Shown piece after piece: positions 43,866 to 52,199 of a stretch of 64,000 nucleotides of DNA. The stretch comes from Sulfitobacter sp. OXR-159 (GTDB lineage Bacteria; Pseudomonadota; Alphaproteobacteria; Rhodobacterales; Rhodobacteraceae), in the NCBI RefSeq assembly GCF_034377145.1, contig NZ_CP139707.1, positions 124,001 to 188,000 on the forward strand, read 5' to 3'. Every line of letters starts with the position of its first letter. Within the stretch, counting starts at the first letter, position 1. The notes below the pieces were generated by a model that was not told the origin of the DNA, searched no databases, and saw nothing but the letters and a program-made list of their open reading frames with translations. Position numbers and translations under genes: made by a program.

Positions 43866-46601
43866 ATGCATTCTATGAACGACTATTCCTCGGCCATTCA
43901 ACTGCGGTCGGATCGGTGGAGCGCCCTGCGCGCCGCCGCCGCCGCCATGTCGCGTGACCCTAAGGGCAAAGGCGCGGCGCAGGGCCGCAAGGAAATCGAG
44001 GCGCTGTTCGACTCGCTGGCCCTGATCGAGCCCTATTGGGCCTTTCCGGGCATGTCCGCCTTTGACCACATGCGCCGTCAGTTTGCCCATGGCAATTTCG
44101 AGGATCTGGCCTTTGCGGTGAACCGTGTGACCCGTGCGTTGACCACCGGCGCCTATCGCCGTCGCACGATCCCACTGGAACGCGACAGTCTGGATCAGGA
44201 CGAGCACGACGACGAGGCGATGCTCCCGCCCGAGGCACGGGCGTTGGCGAAACCCTATTTCGAAGTGCTGATCGTCGACAATGTAAGCGAACAGCAAGAG
44301 CGCTGGCTGCGCAGCAATGTCACCCGCATGCGCCGCAGCGAAGACCCGTTTATCTACGAAGCCGTCGTGGTGCCGAGCCTCGAAGACGCGCTGATTGCGG
44401 TGATGTTCAACCACAACATCCAAGCCATTGTGGTGCGTCCGGGGCTGACGCTGAAGTCGAAAGTCGATCAGCAAATCCTGACCCGCTACCTCGCCCGCGC
44501 AGGGGGGCGGGATGAGATCGACGCGCTTGAGCCTGAAAGCTACGGTCCCGAACTCTGCCGGATGATCGCCAAGGTCCGGCCCGAGTTGGACGCCTATCTG
44601 GTCACCGAACGCTCGGTCGAGGATATCGCGGGGCTCGATCTGGGGATTTGTCGGCGGGTTTTCTACAACCAAGAAGACTTCATGGAATTACACCTCAACA
44701 TCCTGCGGGGGGTGCAGGCGCGCAACAAGTCGCCCTTCTTCACCGCGCTGGTGGAATATTCCAAGCAGCCCACAGGCGTTTTCCACGCCATGCCCATCAG
44801 CCGCGGCAAGTCGATCTCGCGCTCGCACTGGATTCAGGACATGGGCGCGTTCTACGGGCCTAACATCTTCCTTGCGGAGACTTCGGCAACCTCCGGCGGC
44901 CTCGACAGTCTGCTAGAACCGCATGGCCCGATCAAAGAAGCACAGGAACTGGCAAGCCGCGCTTTCGGCTCTAAACAGACGTTTTTTGCCACCAACGGCA
45001 CCTCGACCTGCAACAAGATCGTCGTGCAGGCGCTGGTGCGGCCCGGTGACATCGTGCTGGTCGACCGTGACTGCCACAAGAGCCACCACTATGGCATGGT
45101 GCTGGCCGGCGCGCAGGTCAGCTATCTCGACAGCTACCCGCTGAATGAATACTCGATGTATGGCGCGGTGCCGCTGCGCGAGATCAAGCACCGGCTGCTG
45201 GAGCTGAAAGCGGCGGGCAAGCTTGATCGGGTGCGGATGCTTTTGCTGACCAACTGCACCTTCGACGGGCTGGTCTATAACGTTGAGCGGGTGATGGAGG
45301 AATGTCTGGCGATCAAGCCCGATCTGATCTTCCTCTGGGATGAGGCGTGGTTCGCTTTCGCCCGGTTTAGCCCCACATATCGCCAGCGCACGGCGATGAA
45401 CGCGGCCAATACCCTGCGCGAGAAATTCAAGTCTGACGCCCATGCCGAGGCCTATGAAGCGCAGCAAAAGACGCTGAAAGACGCGGATGATGAGACCCTG
45501 CTCAACACCCGGCTGATCCCGCCGCCCCACGCGCGGGTGCGGGCCTATGCCACGCAATCGACCCATAAGACGCTGACATCGCTGCGCCAAGGCTCAATGA
45601 TCCACGTCAACGATCAGGACTTCAAAGGCGAGGTCGAGCAGAGCTTTCACGAAGCCTATATGACCCACACGTCAACCTCGCCAAACTACCAGATCATCGC
45701 CTCACTGGATGTCGGGCGACGGCAGGTGGAACTGGAAGGATTCGAATTTGTCCAACGGCAGGTCGAAGCGGCGATGTCTATGCGCCGCGCGATCAGCGAA
45801 CACGCCTTGCTACGGAAGTATTTCAAAGTGCTTTCCGCCGGCGACATGATCCCCGAACAGCACCGCGAAAGCGGCGTCACCAGCTATTATGACGTGGAGC
45901 AGGGCTGGACTGATATGTGGGATTGTTGGGAGCAGGATGAGTTCGTCCTTGACGCCACCCGCGTTACCTTGGCCGTGGGCGGCACCGGTTGGGATGGCGA
46001 TACCTTCAAGACGCAGATCCTGATGGATAAATACGGCATCCAGATCAACAAGACCTCGCGCAATACCGTGTTGTTCATGACCAACATCGGCACCACGCGC
46101 TCTTCGGTCGCCTATCTGATCGAAGTGCTGGTCGAGATCGCCAAATCGCTCGACGATCTTTTGGACGATGCCAGCCGGATGGAACGGCTGTCGTTTGACC
46201 GGCGTGTGACCAACCTGATGGAAAACTACCCCCCGCTGCCGGATTTCAGTTGCTTCCACGAAGCCTTCCGCGCCGCGGATACGCCCGAGGGGGACATTCG
46301 CACGCCCTTCTTCCTCGCCTATGATGAGAAAAACTGTGATTACCTCGACCTGAACGGCTCACTCCAAGAGGTAATGGACGCGGGCGATACCGTTGTCTCG
46401 GCCAGTTTCATCATCCCCTATCCGCCCGGCTTTCCGATCCTTGTCCCCGGACAGGTCGTCAGTCAGGAAATTCTCGACTTTATGCGTGCCTTGGACGTGA
46501 GCGAGATCCACGGATACCGGCCCGATCTGGGCCTGCGCGTCTTTACCGCGGAGGCGCTGAAACGCGTGCGCCGCAAAGACCTTTCTTCTTCACCCGTTTG
46601 A
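43866..46601 (+). CDS. Large PLP-dependent Orn/Lys/Arg-type decarboxylase
   Basis: 911 residues. The fold-type I PLP core has His404 in DRDCHKSHH (ring stacking), Asp492 in FLWDEAWFAF and the Schiff-base Lys568 in ATQSTHKTLTSLRQG. The N-terminal about 250 residues include a flavodoxin/receiver-like wing (YFEVLIVDNVSEQQ, LIAVMFNHNIQAIVVRP) as in inducible lysine and arginine decarboxylases, which are about 715-755 residues. About 160 extra residues lie mainly before the wing and in a charged insert at about 515-550. It probably decarboxylates an amino acid to an amine. Substrate open; position before an ATP-grasp enzyme suggests the amine is then ligated. Confidence 0.85.
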   Translation: MHSMNDYSSAIQLRSDRWSALRAAAAAMSRDPKGKGAAQGRKEIEALFDSLALIEPYWAFPGMSAFDHMRRQFAHGNFEDLAFAVNRVTRALTTGAYRRRTIPLERDSLDQDEHDDEAMLPPEARALAKPYFEVLIVDNVSEQQERWLRSNVTRMRRSEDPFIYEAVVVPSLEDALIAVMFNHNIQAIVVRPGLTLKSKVDQQILTRYLARAGGRDEIDALEPESYGPELCRMIAKVRPELDAYLVTERSVEDIAGLDLGICRRVFYNQEDFMELHLNILRGVQARNKSPFFTALVEYSKQPTGVFHAMPISRGKSISRSHWIQDMGAFYGPNIFLAETSATSGGLDSLLEPHGPIKEAQELASRAFGSKQTFFATNGTSTCNKIVVQALVRPGDIVLVDRDCHKSHHYGMVLAGAQVSYLDSYPLNEYSMYGAVPLREIKHRLLELKAAGKLDRVRMLLLTNCTFDGLVYNVERVMEECLAIKPDLIFLWDEAWFAFARFSPTYRQRTAMNAANTLREKFKSDAHAEAYEAQQKTLKDADDETLLNTRLIPPPHARVRAYATQSTHKTLTSLRQGSMIHVNDQDFKGEVEQSFHEAYMTHTSTSPNYQIIASLDVGRRQVELEGFEFVQRQVEAAMSMRRAISEHALLRKYFKVLSAGDMIPEQHRESGVTSYYDVEQGWTDMWDCWEQDEFVLDATRVTLAVGGTGWDGDTFKTQILMDKYGIQINKTSRNTVLFMTNIGTTRSSVAYLIEVLVEIAKSLDDLLDDASRMERLSFDRRVTNLMENYPPLPDFSCFHEAFRAADTPEGDIRTPFFLAYDEKNCDYLDLNGSLQEVMDAGDTVVSASFIIPYPPGFPILVPGQVVSQEILDFMRALDVSEIHGYRPDLGLRVFTAEALKRVRRKDLSSSPV

Positions 46602-46618
46602 CCAAAAGGACCCACGAC

Positions 46619-48076
46619 ATGGTAAAAATTCTCAAGAATATCTCCGAAATCCGCCGGTTCTTTCACCGAAACGAGGACCCGGTCTATTTCATCTCGGCCA
46701 CCAACTTCAATCTGTTGGGCCTCGATGAATGGGTGAAGAATTTCAAATACATTTGTTATATCGACTGCTATGGCGGCAAGCACCCCAACGTCTTTTGCCC
46801 CTCGGAACAGCCCCATGCGGAGTTCCAGAGCATCGAGGACATCAACAACTACCTGCTGCAGCACAAAGAGGTCATCGACTTCATCAAGCGTCGCGGCGGC
46901 AAGCCCAAGTTCGTCTTTTTGATGTTCGACGAAGAGACCGAGCGTCTCAGCAAGGAGTTGGGCGCCGAGGTCTGGTTCCCGAAAGCCAAGCTGCGCCAGT
47001 CGATGGACAACAAGATCGAAACCGTGCGCATCGGCAATAAGGCGGGCGTGCCCTCGGTGCCGAACGTTCTGGCCGAGGTGAAATCTTACGACGACCTGAA
47101 AAAGACCTGCGAGAAGGCCGGGATCGGCCATGATCTGGTGTTGCAGTCGGCCTATGGCGACAGCGGGCACACGACCTTCTTCATCAAGTCCGAAGCCGAC
47201 TTCCGCCGCCACGAGAGCGAGATCATCGGCGAGGGCGAGATCAAGATCATGAAGCGGATCGATTGCCGTGGCGCGGCGATCGAGGCCTGTGCGACCAAGG
47301 AGGGCACCATCGTCGGCCCGCTGATGACCGAACTTGTGGGTTTCAAAGAACTGACCCCCTATCGCGGCGGCTGGTGCGGGAATGAAATCCTCGCCACCGC
47401 CTTCCCGCCGAAGGTGCGGGAGAAGGCCCGCGATCTGACCTTCAAATTCGGGGAGCAGCTGCGCAAGGAGGGTTATCGCGGCTATTTCGAGCTCGATTTC
47501 CTGATCGACAAAAAGACCGGCGATCTGTGGCTAGGGGAGTTGAACCCGCGCATCACAGGCGCGTCTTCGATGACCAACCACGCCGCCTTTGCCCATGCCG
47601 ATGCGCCGCTCTTCCTGTTCCACCTGTTGGAGTTCAGCCGCAAGAAGTTCAACCTCGACGTGGATGAGTTGAACGCCCGCTGGGCCGATCCGGACAACAT
47701 CGACGGTTGGAGCCAGATGGTCATCAAACACACCGATGACAGTGTCGACATCTGCACCGAAGCGCCCGAGACCGGCATCTACAAGATGAAGGAAGACGGC
47801 AGCGTGGTCTTTGACCGCTTCGACTATCACCGCCGCGCGGTGGAGAGCGAGAACGAAGCCTTCTTCCTGCGCATCCTGCAACCGGGTGATTACCGCTACG
47901 AAGGCGCGGATATCGGCATCCTTGTGACGCGGGGGCGGTCGATGACCAAGTCTTTCCAGTTGAATGAGCGCGCGAAAAAGTGGATCCATGGGATCAAACG
48001 CAGTGTGGACGGCAAACCCCTGCCCACCGCGTCTGCTGGTCCGGAGCTTTCTGATCCGGCGTTCAAGATCCTGTAG
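46619..48076 (+). CDS. ATP-grasp family enzyme (labelled biotin carboxylase-like), orphan
   Basis: 485 residues from the ATG at 46619, eight bases after AAAAGGA; a TTG seven codons earlier overlaps the decarboxylase. The ATP-grasp core spans about 130-330: LVLQSAYGDSGHTTFFI (nucleotide loop), then metal ligands Glu, Glu and Asn in YFELDFLID and WLGELNPRITG. The N-terminus does not match the biotin carboxylase fold, and no biotin carrier or carboxyltransferase gene is near. I therefore read it as an amide- or peptide-bond ligase. It could join the amine made by the decarboxylase to a carboxylic acid. The family is firm, the reaction is inference. Confidence 0.82.
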   Translation: MVKILKNISEIRRFFHRNEDPVYFISATNFNLLGLDEWVKNFKYICYIDCYGGKHPNVFCPSEQPHAEFQSIEDINNYLLQHKEVIDFIKRRGGKPKFVFLMFDEETERLSKELGAEVWFPKAKLRQSMDNKIETVRIGNKAGVPSVPNVLAEVKSYDDLKKTCEKAGIGHDLVLQSAYGDSGHTTFFIKSEADFRRHESEIIGEGEIKIMKRIDCRGAAIEACATKEGTIVGPLMTELVGFKELTPYRGGWCGNEILATAFPPKVREKARDLTFKFGEQLRKEGYRGYFELDFLIDKKTGDLWLGELNPRITGASSMTNHAAFAHADAPLFLFHLLEFSRKKFNLDVDELNARWADPDNIDGWSQMVIKHTDDSVDICTEAPETGIYKMKEDGSVVFDRFDYHRRAVESENEAFFLRILQPGDYRYEGADIGILVTRGRSMTKSFQLNERAKKWIHGIKRSVDGKPLPTASAGPELSDPAFKIL

Positions 48077-48093
48077 CAAGATGAAAGGCCGCG

Positions 48094-49065
48094 ATGTACT
48101 GGCGCGCAATGTCCGAAGATCAGCCCGGCCCCAAGTGGGCCGGTCTCTTCGCAGCCTATTGGCCTGACTACCATGCATGGTGGCTGAAGGAAGGGGAGGC
48201 CGCGCGCCCGACCTATGCCCAATGCCGCCGCGCCTTGGGCAAACATATGCCAGAGATGCTGCCGCTTTATGATGAGCTTTGCACCCTCGCGGGCGGCGGC
48301 GATCACGCGGCGCGGTTTCTGAGCTTCTATTGCCCGCCGCCCTATCTCTCGGCCTGTTCACAGGCGATCTGGGCCGGGAAAGAGCCGGTCATGGTGCGCA
48401 ACTATGACTATAATCCCAATGCATTCGACGCGATGGTGCTGCGCTCGGGCTGGCAGGGGCGGCAGGTCATGGGCACATCGGATGGGCTATGGGGGCTGGT
48501 CGATGGGGTGAATGATGCGGGGCTGTCGATCTCGCTGACCTTTGGCGGGCGGCGCGTGGTAGGCGAAGGCTTCGGCGTGCCGCTGATCCTGCGCTATGTG
48601 CTGCAGACCTGCGAAACCGCGCAAGAGGCGGGAGAGGTGCTGGCACGGGTGCCGACGCATATGAGCTATAACGTCACCGTGCTCGACCGGAAGCGGCGCT
48701 ACCTGACCGCGATGATGGCCCCTGACCGCCCGGCTGTCATCACCCGCGCCGCAGTGGCCACCAACCACCAAGAAAATGTGGAATGGATCAGCCACGCCCG
48801 TTTTACCGCCACGGTCGAGCGTGAACGCTATCTTTTGCAACGTCTGCGTCTACACCGCGATCCGGAAGAGAAATTCATCGGGGCGTTTCTGAAACCTCCG
48901 CTTTATTCCACGGCATTCAACGCCGGGTTTGGCACGCTTTACACCGCTGTTTACCGTCCACGAAAACGCGAGATGGAATTGCGCTGGCCTGGCACGACTT
49001 GGGCGCTGTCGCTGTCGGATTTCACCGAAGGGGCGCGGCAGGTCTTGGTGCCGGGGGCGGCATGA
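48094..49065 (+). CDS. C45-like Ntn hydrolase / acyltransferase
   Basis: 323 residues. The segment YLSACSQAIWAGKEPVMVRNYDYNP is typical of the C45/acyl-CoA:6-aminopenicillanate acyltransferase family, in which self-cleavage exposes a cysteine (here Cys88) as nucleophile; the N-Y-D-Y motif binds the new amino terminus. LWGLVDGVNDAGLSISLTFGG and ATNHQE are further family blocks. Family enzymes hydrolyse or transfer acyl groups on amides. It follows the ATP-grasp gene by 17 bases and overlaps the CoA-transferase by four, so it acts in the same pathway. An AAGG site precedes the ATG. Confidence 0.82.
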   Translation: MYWRAMSEDQPGPKWAGLFAAYWPDYHAWWLKEGEAARPTYAQCRRALGKHMPEMLPLYDELCTLAGGGDHAARFLSFYCPPPYLSACSQAIWAGKEPVMVRNYDYNPNAFDAMVLRSGWQGRQVMGTSDGLWGLVDGVNDAGLSISLTFGGRRVVGEGFGVPLILRYVLQTCETAQEAGEVLARVPTHMSYNVTVLDRKRRYLTAMMAPDRPAVITRAAVATNHQENVEWISHARFTATVERERYLLQRLRLHRDPEEKFIGAFLKPPLYSTAFNAGFGTLYTAVYRPRKREMELRWPGTTWALSLSDFTEGARQVLVPGAA

Positions 49066-50165
49066 GCGGGGCAGCGCGCAAAGGGCCGCTGTCGTCGCTG
49101 CGGGTGGTGGAGTTCTCCGGCCTCGGCCCCGCACCACTGGCGGGGCAATTGCTGGCCGATCTGGACGCGGATGTCATCACGGTCGACCGCAAAGCCGCCC
49201 CGGCGGACCCGTCCGATATCAACCGGCGCGGCAAGCGGTCGGTGGTGCTGAATCTGAAAGCCGCCGAAGGGATCGCGGCAGCGCGGGCGCTGATTGCCTC
49301 TGCCGATGTGCTGATCGAAGGGTTCCGCCCCGGCGTGATGGAGCGTTTGGGCCTCGGCCCGACGGATTGCTCTGACAAGCTGATCTATGGCCGCATGACC
49401 GGCTGGGGCCAAACCGGCCCATGGGCGCAGACGGCGGGGCATGACATCAACTATCTGGCTCTGACCGGGGCCTTGCACGCCATGGGCAGCGCGGGTGCGC
49501 CCCCGGTGCCGCCTTTAAACATGGTGGCGGATTACGGCGGCGGCACGATGTTTCTACTGTTTGGCATCCTCTCGGCCGTGATCGAGCGGGGGGTGACCGG
49601 CAAAGGCCAAGTTGTCGATGCCGCGATGGTCGATGGGGTGCCTGCGATGATGGGGCTTATCCACGGCATGTTGGCCCAAGGCACATGGACCGAAGAACGC
49701 GCTGCCAATTGGCTTGACGGGGCCGCGCCGTTTTACCGTTGCTACACCTGCGCCGATGAGAAGTTCATCTCGGTCGGCGCGTTGGAGCCGCAGTTCTACG
49801 CGATCCTGTTGGAGAAGCTGGGTCTGCCTGCGGACCTTGCCGCCAGTCAGAACGACCGGGCGACTTGGGAGGCGCGGACCGCCGAATTCGTCGCGATATT
49901 CGCAGCCCGCGCCCGTGATGATTGGGCGGCGCATTTCGACGGTTCGGATGCCTGCGTGGCCCCCGTGCTCAGCTTTTCCGAAGCGCCGGATCACCCGCAG
50001 ATGGCGGCGCGGGGCAATGTGGTGAAGGTGGACGCCGTGCTGCAATCGGGCCGTGCGCCGCGTTTTGGCGAAACTGCGCCCCAGATGCCCAGCCCCCCGC
50101 GTGGCATTGGGGCGGACACCGATGCGGTACTGGCGGAGCTTGGCCTGCGTTTGGACCGCGCATAA
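49062..50165 (+). CDS. Class III CoA-transferase (CaiB/BaiF, AMACR-like)
   Basis: 367 residues from the ATG overlapping the upstream stop (ATGA). The family start VVEFSGLGPAPLAGQLLADLDADVITVDR and the RMTGWGQTGPWAQTAGHDINYLALTGAL block around residue 113, with the AMACR-type His-Asp pair, are clear. It is closest in layout to alpha-methylacyl-CoA racemase. It either moves CoA between acids or epimerises an acyl-CoA. As the last gene before a terminator it may prepare the acyl partner, or handle the acid product, of the operon. Confidence 0.88.
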   Translation: MSGAARKGPLSSLRVVEFSGLGPAPLAGQLLADLDADVITVDRKAAPADPSDINRRGKRSVVLNLKAAEGIAAARALIASADVLIEGFRPGVMERLGLGPTDCSDKLIYGRMTGWGQTGPWAQTAGHDINYLALTGALHAMGSAGAPPVPPLNMVADYGGGTMFLLFGILSAVIERGVTGKGQVVDAAMVDGVPAMMGLIHGMLAQGTWTEERAANWLDGAAPFYRCYTCADEKFISVGALEPQFYAILLEKLGLPADLAASQNDRATWEARTAEFVAIFAARARDDWAAHFDGSDACVAPVLSFSEAPDHPQMAARGNVVKVDAVLQSGRAPRFGETAPQMPSPPRGIGADTDAVLAELGLRLDRA

Positions 50166-50168
50166 AAA

Positions 50169-50192
50169 ACCCCCGGCGCGAGGGCCGGGGGT
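50169..50192. terminator. Bidirectional rho-independent terminator
   Basis: ACCCCCGGC (50169-50177) pairs perfectly with GCCGGGGGT (50184-50192) around a six-base loop. A run of A residues before it serves as the T run for the minus-strand gene. It lies between the converging CoA-transferase and DJ-1/PfpI genes. Confidence 0.75.
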
Positions 50193-50216
50193 CAATCTTG
50201 GAACGAAAGCTCAGGC

Positions 50217-50777
50217 TTAGGCCGCTTTGCGGTCGTGTTTGCCCTCTTCGATCTCCTCGACGATCTTGGCGACGAATGCGTCGAGATCCTCGGGCGAGCG
50301 GCTGGTCACGATGCCTTGGTCGGCCACCACTTCGCTGTCTTCATACTGCGCGCCGGCGTTCTTCACGTCGGTCGCGATGGAGTTAAAGCAGGTTGCGTTA
50401 CGGCCTTTGATGATGCCCGCTTCGATCAGCAGCCATGGGGCATGGCAAATCGCGGCGACGGTCTTGCCGCTGTCGTGGAACTTGCGGATCAGGGCCACCG
50501 CGTCTTTGTTGGCGCGCAGCAGGTCAGGGTTGATCTGGCCGCCGGGCAGCACGATGCCTTGGTAGTCATCAACATTTACGTCCCGAAGGGCGAGGTCTGC
50601 GGGCACGGTGTTGCCCCAGTCGTCTTCGTCCCAGCCCTTGATCTCATTCCCGTCGGGGGTGGCCACATGGACAGTGGCGCCGCGGTCGCGGAGGTCGTTC
50701 AGGGGTTTTTCCAGTTCGGACTGCTCAAAACCGTTGGTGGCGAGGATCAGGATCTTTGCATTGGTGATATCGGTCAT
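50217..50777 (-). CDS. DJ-1/PfpI family protein (type 1 glutamine amidotransferase-like)
   Basis: 186 residues from the ATG at 50777 behind AAGGAGAAAGCA; a longer in-frame start lies in the promoter and is rejected. Glu18 in NGFEQSELEKP, Cys111 and His112 in AAICHAPWLL make the PfpI active site, the family tied to YhbO/DJ-1 stress proteins. A role in repair or detoxification under stress is likely. A perfect EcfG consensus element lies upstream (50808-50832), the best such match in the window, so I place this gene in the general stress regulon. Confidence 0.9.
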   Translation of the reverse strand: MTDITNAKILILATNGFEQSELEKPLNDLRDRGATVHVATPDGNEIKGWDEDDWGNTVPADLALRDVNVDDYQGIVLPGGQINPDLLRANKDAVALIRKFHDSGKTVAAICHAPWLLIEAGIIKGRNATCFNSIATDVKNAGAQYEDSEVVADQGIVTSRSPEDLDAFVAKIVEEIEEGKHDRKAA

Positions 50778-50807
50778 TGCTTTCTCCTTTGTGATTTCTG
50801 CTGGACC

Positions 50808-50832
50808 AACGATGTGCATGGTCCCCTGTTCC
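50808..50832 (-). promoter_or_regulatory. EcfG promoter of the DJ-1/PfpI gene
   Basis: On the minus strand GGAAC (50832-50828), exactly 16 bases, then CGTT (50811-50808): a full match to the GGAAC-N16-CGTT consensus of alphaproteobacterial EcfG sigma factors. The start codon follows about 30 bases on, after a good ribosome site. Confidence 0.75.
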
Positions 50833-50893
50833 GCTCACATTCGCGCGAGGGCAGTGATCCGCCGGTGCAGATGCGCCACAGGGCCGCGAATAT

Positions 50894-50923
50894 TTGTTGA
50901 TACAGCCAAGAGCGGCATCATAT
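50894..50923 (+). promoter_or_regulatory. Possible promoter of the pqi operon
   Basis: TTGTTG (50894-50899) and TCATAT (50918-50923) are 18 bases apart. Transcription would begin within a few bases of the pqiA ATG at 50935, which has no ribosome site, so a near-leaderless messenger is possible. The boxes are only fair matches. Confidence 0.25.
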
Positions 50924-50934
50924 ATGCGTTCAGA

Positions 50935-51582
50935 ATGGATCACCCCGACACCCCCCTCGCCGAACTGCCCATGGACGAATTGATCGTCTGTCCGCAATGC
51001 GATGCCGTCTACCGGCTGCGCCGCCCCGCCCATGGGGAACGCGCGGCTTGTGAGCGGTGCCACACGGCCCTGATCACGCCGCGCAGGAATGCAGGTTTGC
51101 AAATCATCGCCGTGGCGGTTGCGGTCATGGTGTTGATCATCGGGGCGGCGGTCTTTCCCTTCCTTACGATTGACGCGGCGGGGGCCCGCAACGCAGTGTC
51201 GGTGCTGGATGCGGCGCTTGCCTTTTCCGGGGGGCCGATGATCTTTCTGTCACTGGCCACGGCGGCGCTGATCTTTTTCATCCCGCTTTTGCGGGTATTG
51301 CTGACGCTCTATGTGTTGATCCCCGTGGTGCTGGATCGCCCGGCCGCGCGGCATGCCGTCGCCGCCTTTCGCCTGTCAGAGGAACTGCGCCCTTGGTCGA
51401 TGGCCGAGGTCTTTGCCATCGGCTGTGCGGTGGCGCTGGTTAAAGTGGCCGATCTGGCCGATGTCGGCTTTGGCCCGGCGTTTTACATGTTCGGCGCGCT
51501 GGTGATCCTCGTCATCGCGCAGGACAGATTCTTATGCAAATGGTCTGTATGGAACTCTCTGGAACATCCCAAGACATCCTGA
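50935..51582 (+). CDS. pqiA: Paraquat-inducible protein A, first half
   Basis: 215 residues from the ATG at 50935. A zinc ribbon (Cys19, Cys22, Cys39, Cys42) opens the protein and four membrane helices follow, one PqiA repeat. In E. coli PqiA is a single protein of about 417 residues with two such repeats; here the second is encoded by the next gene, overlapping by 49 bases in another frame. PqiA sits in the inner membrane and works with the MCE protein PqiB and lipoprotein PqiC in lipid transport between membranes. No ribosome site is seen. Confidence 0.85.
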   Translation: MDHPDTPLAELPMDELIVCPQCDAVYRLRRPAHGERAACERCHTALITPRRNAGLQIIAVAVAVMVLIIGAAVFPFLTIDAAGARNAVSVLDAALAFSGGPMIFLSLATAALIFFIPLLRVLLTLYVLIPVVLDRPAARHAVAAFRLSEELRPWSMAEVFAIGCAVALVKVADLADVGFGPAFYMFGALVILVIAQDRFLCKWSVWNSLEHPKTS

Positions 51583-52199
51583 GCGCGCGGGAATTGGGCG
51601 TCGTGGCCTGCACCCGTTGTAGCAAGCCTGCGCCGATGGGCACGCAGACCTGCAGCCGCTGCGGCAGCAAGCTGGTCTCACGCGATCGGTTGAGCCTTCA
51701 GCGTGTCTGGGCGTTCTGGACCGTTGGGCTGATGTGCTACATCCCCGCCAACACCTACCCGATGCTCAAGACCCGGACGCTGTTTCAGGTCGAGGAAAGC
51801 ACCATCATCGGCGGCGCGGTGGAACTGGCGCAATACGGCAATTGGGGGATCGCCTTTATCATCCTCTTTGCCTCTGTTGCCATTCCGCTGGCCAAGTTCA
51901 TGGCCGTGGCCTTTCTTGCGATCAGCGTCAAACGGCGCTCTGTCACCTCGCAGCGGCAGCGGCACTACCTTTACGAAGTGGTTGAGTACATTGGCCGCTG
52001 GTCAATGATTGATATCTTTGTGGTTGCGATTTTATCCGCTCTGGTGCAACTCAAGACACTGGCCGCCATCAATCCCGGTACCGCGAGCATCTTTTTCGCC
52101 CTCTCCGTGATCTTTACCATGCTGGCGGCGCAAGCGTTTGATACCCGCATGATCTGGGACGCTCAGACCAAGGACGAGGGCCTGAAAACCGATGACTAA
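51534..52199 (+). CDS. pqiA: Paraquat-inducible protein A, second half
   Basis: 221 residues with its own zinc ribbon (Cys26, Cys29, Cys40, Cys43) and four membrane helices. The sequence FWTVGLMCYIPANTYPMLKTRTLFQVEESTIIGGAVEL is a classic PqiA block. The start has AGGA nine bases before it, inside the first-half gene, so translation of both is deliberate and not a frameshift artefact. Together the two proteins equal full PqiA. It overlaps pqiB by eight bases. Confidence 0.87.
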   Translation: MQMVCMELSGTSQDILSARELGVVACTRCSKPAPMGTQTCSRCGSKLVSRDRLSLQRVWAFWTVGLMCYIPANTYPMLKTRTLFQVEESTIIGGAVELAQYGNWGIAFIILFASVAIPLAKFMAVAFLAISVKRRSVTSQRQRHYLYEVVEYIGRWSMIDIFVVAILSALVQLKTLAAINPGTASIFFALSVIFTMLAAQAFDTRMIWDAQTKDEGLKTDD

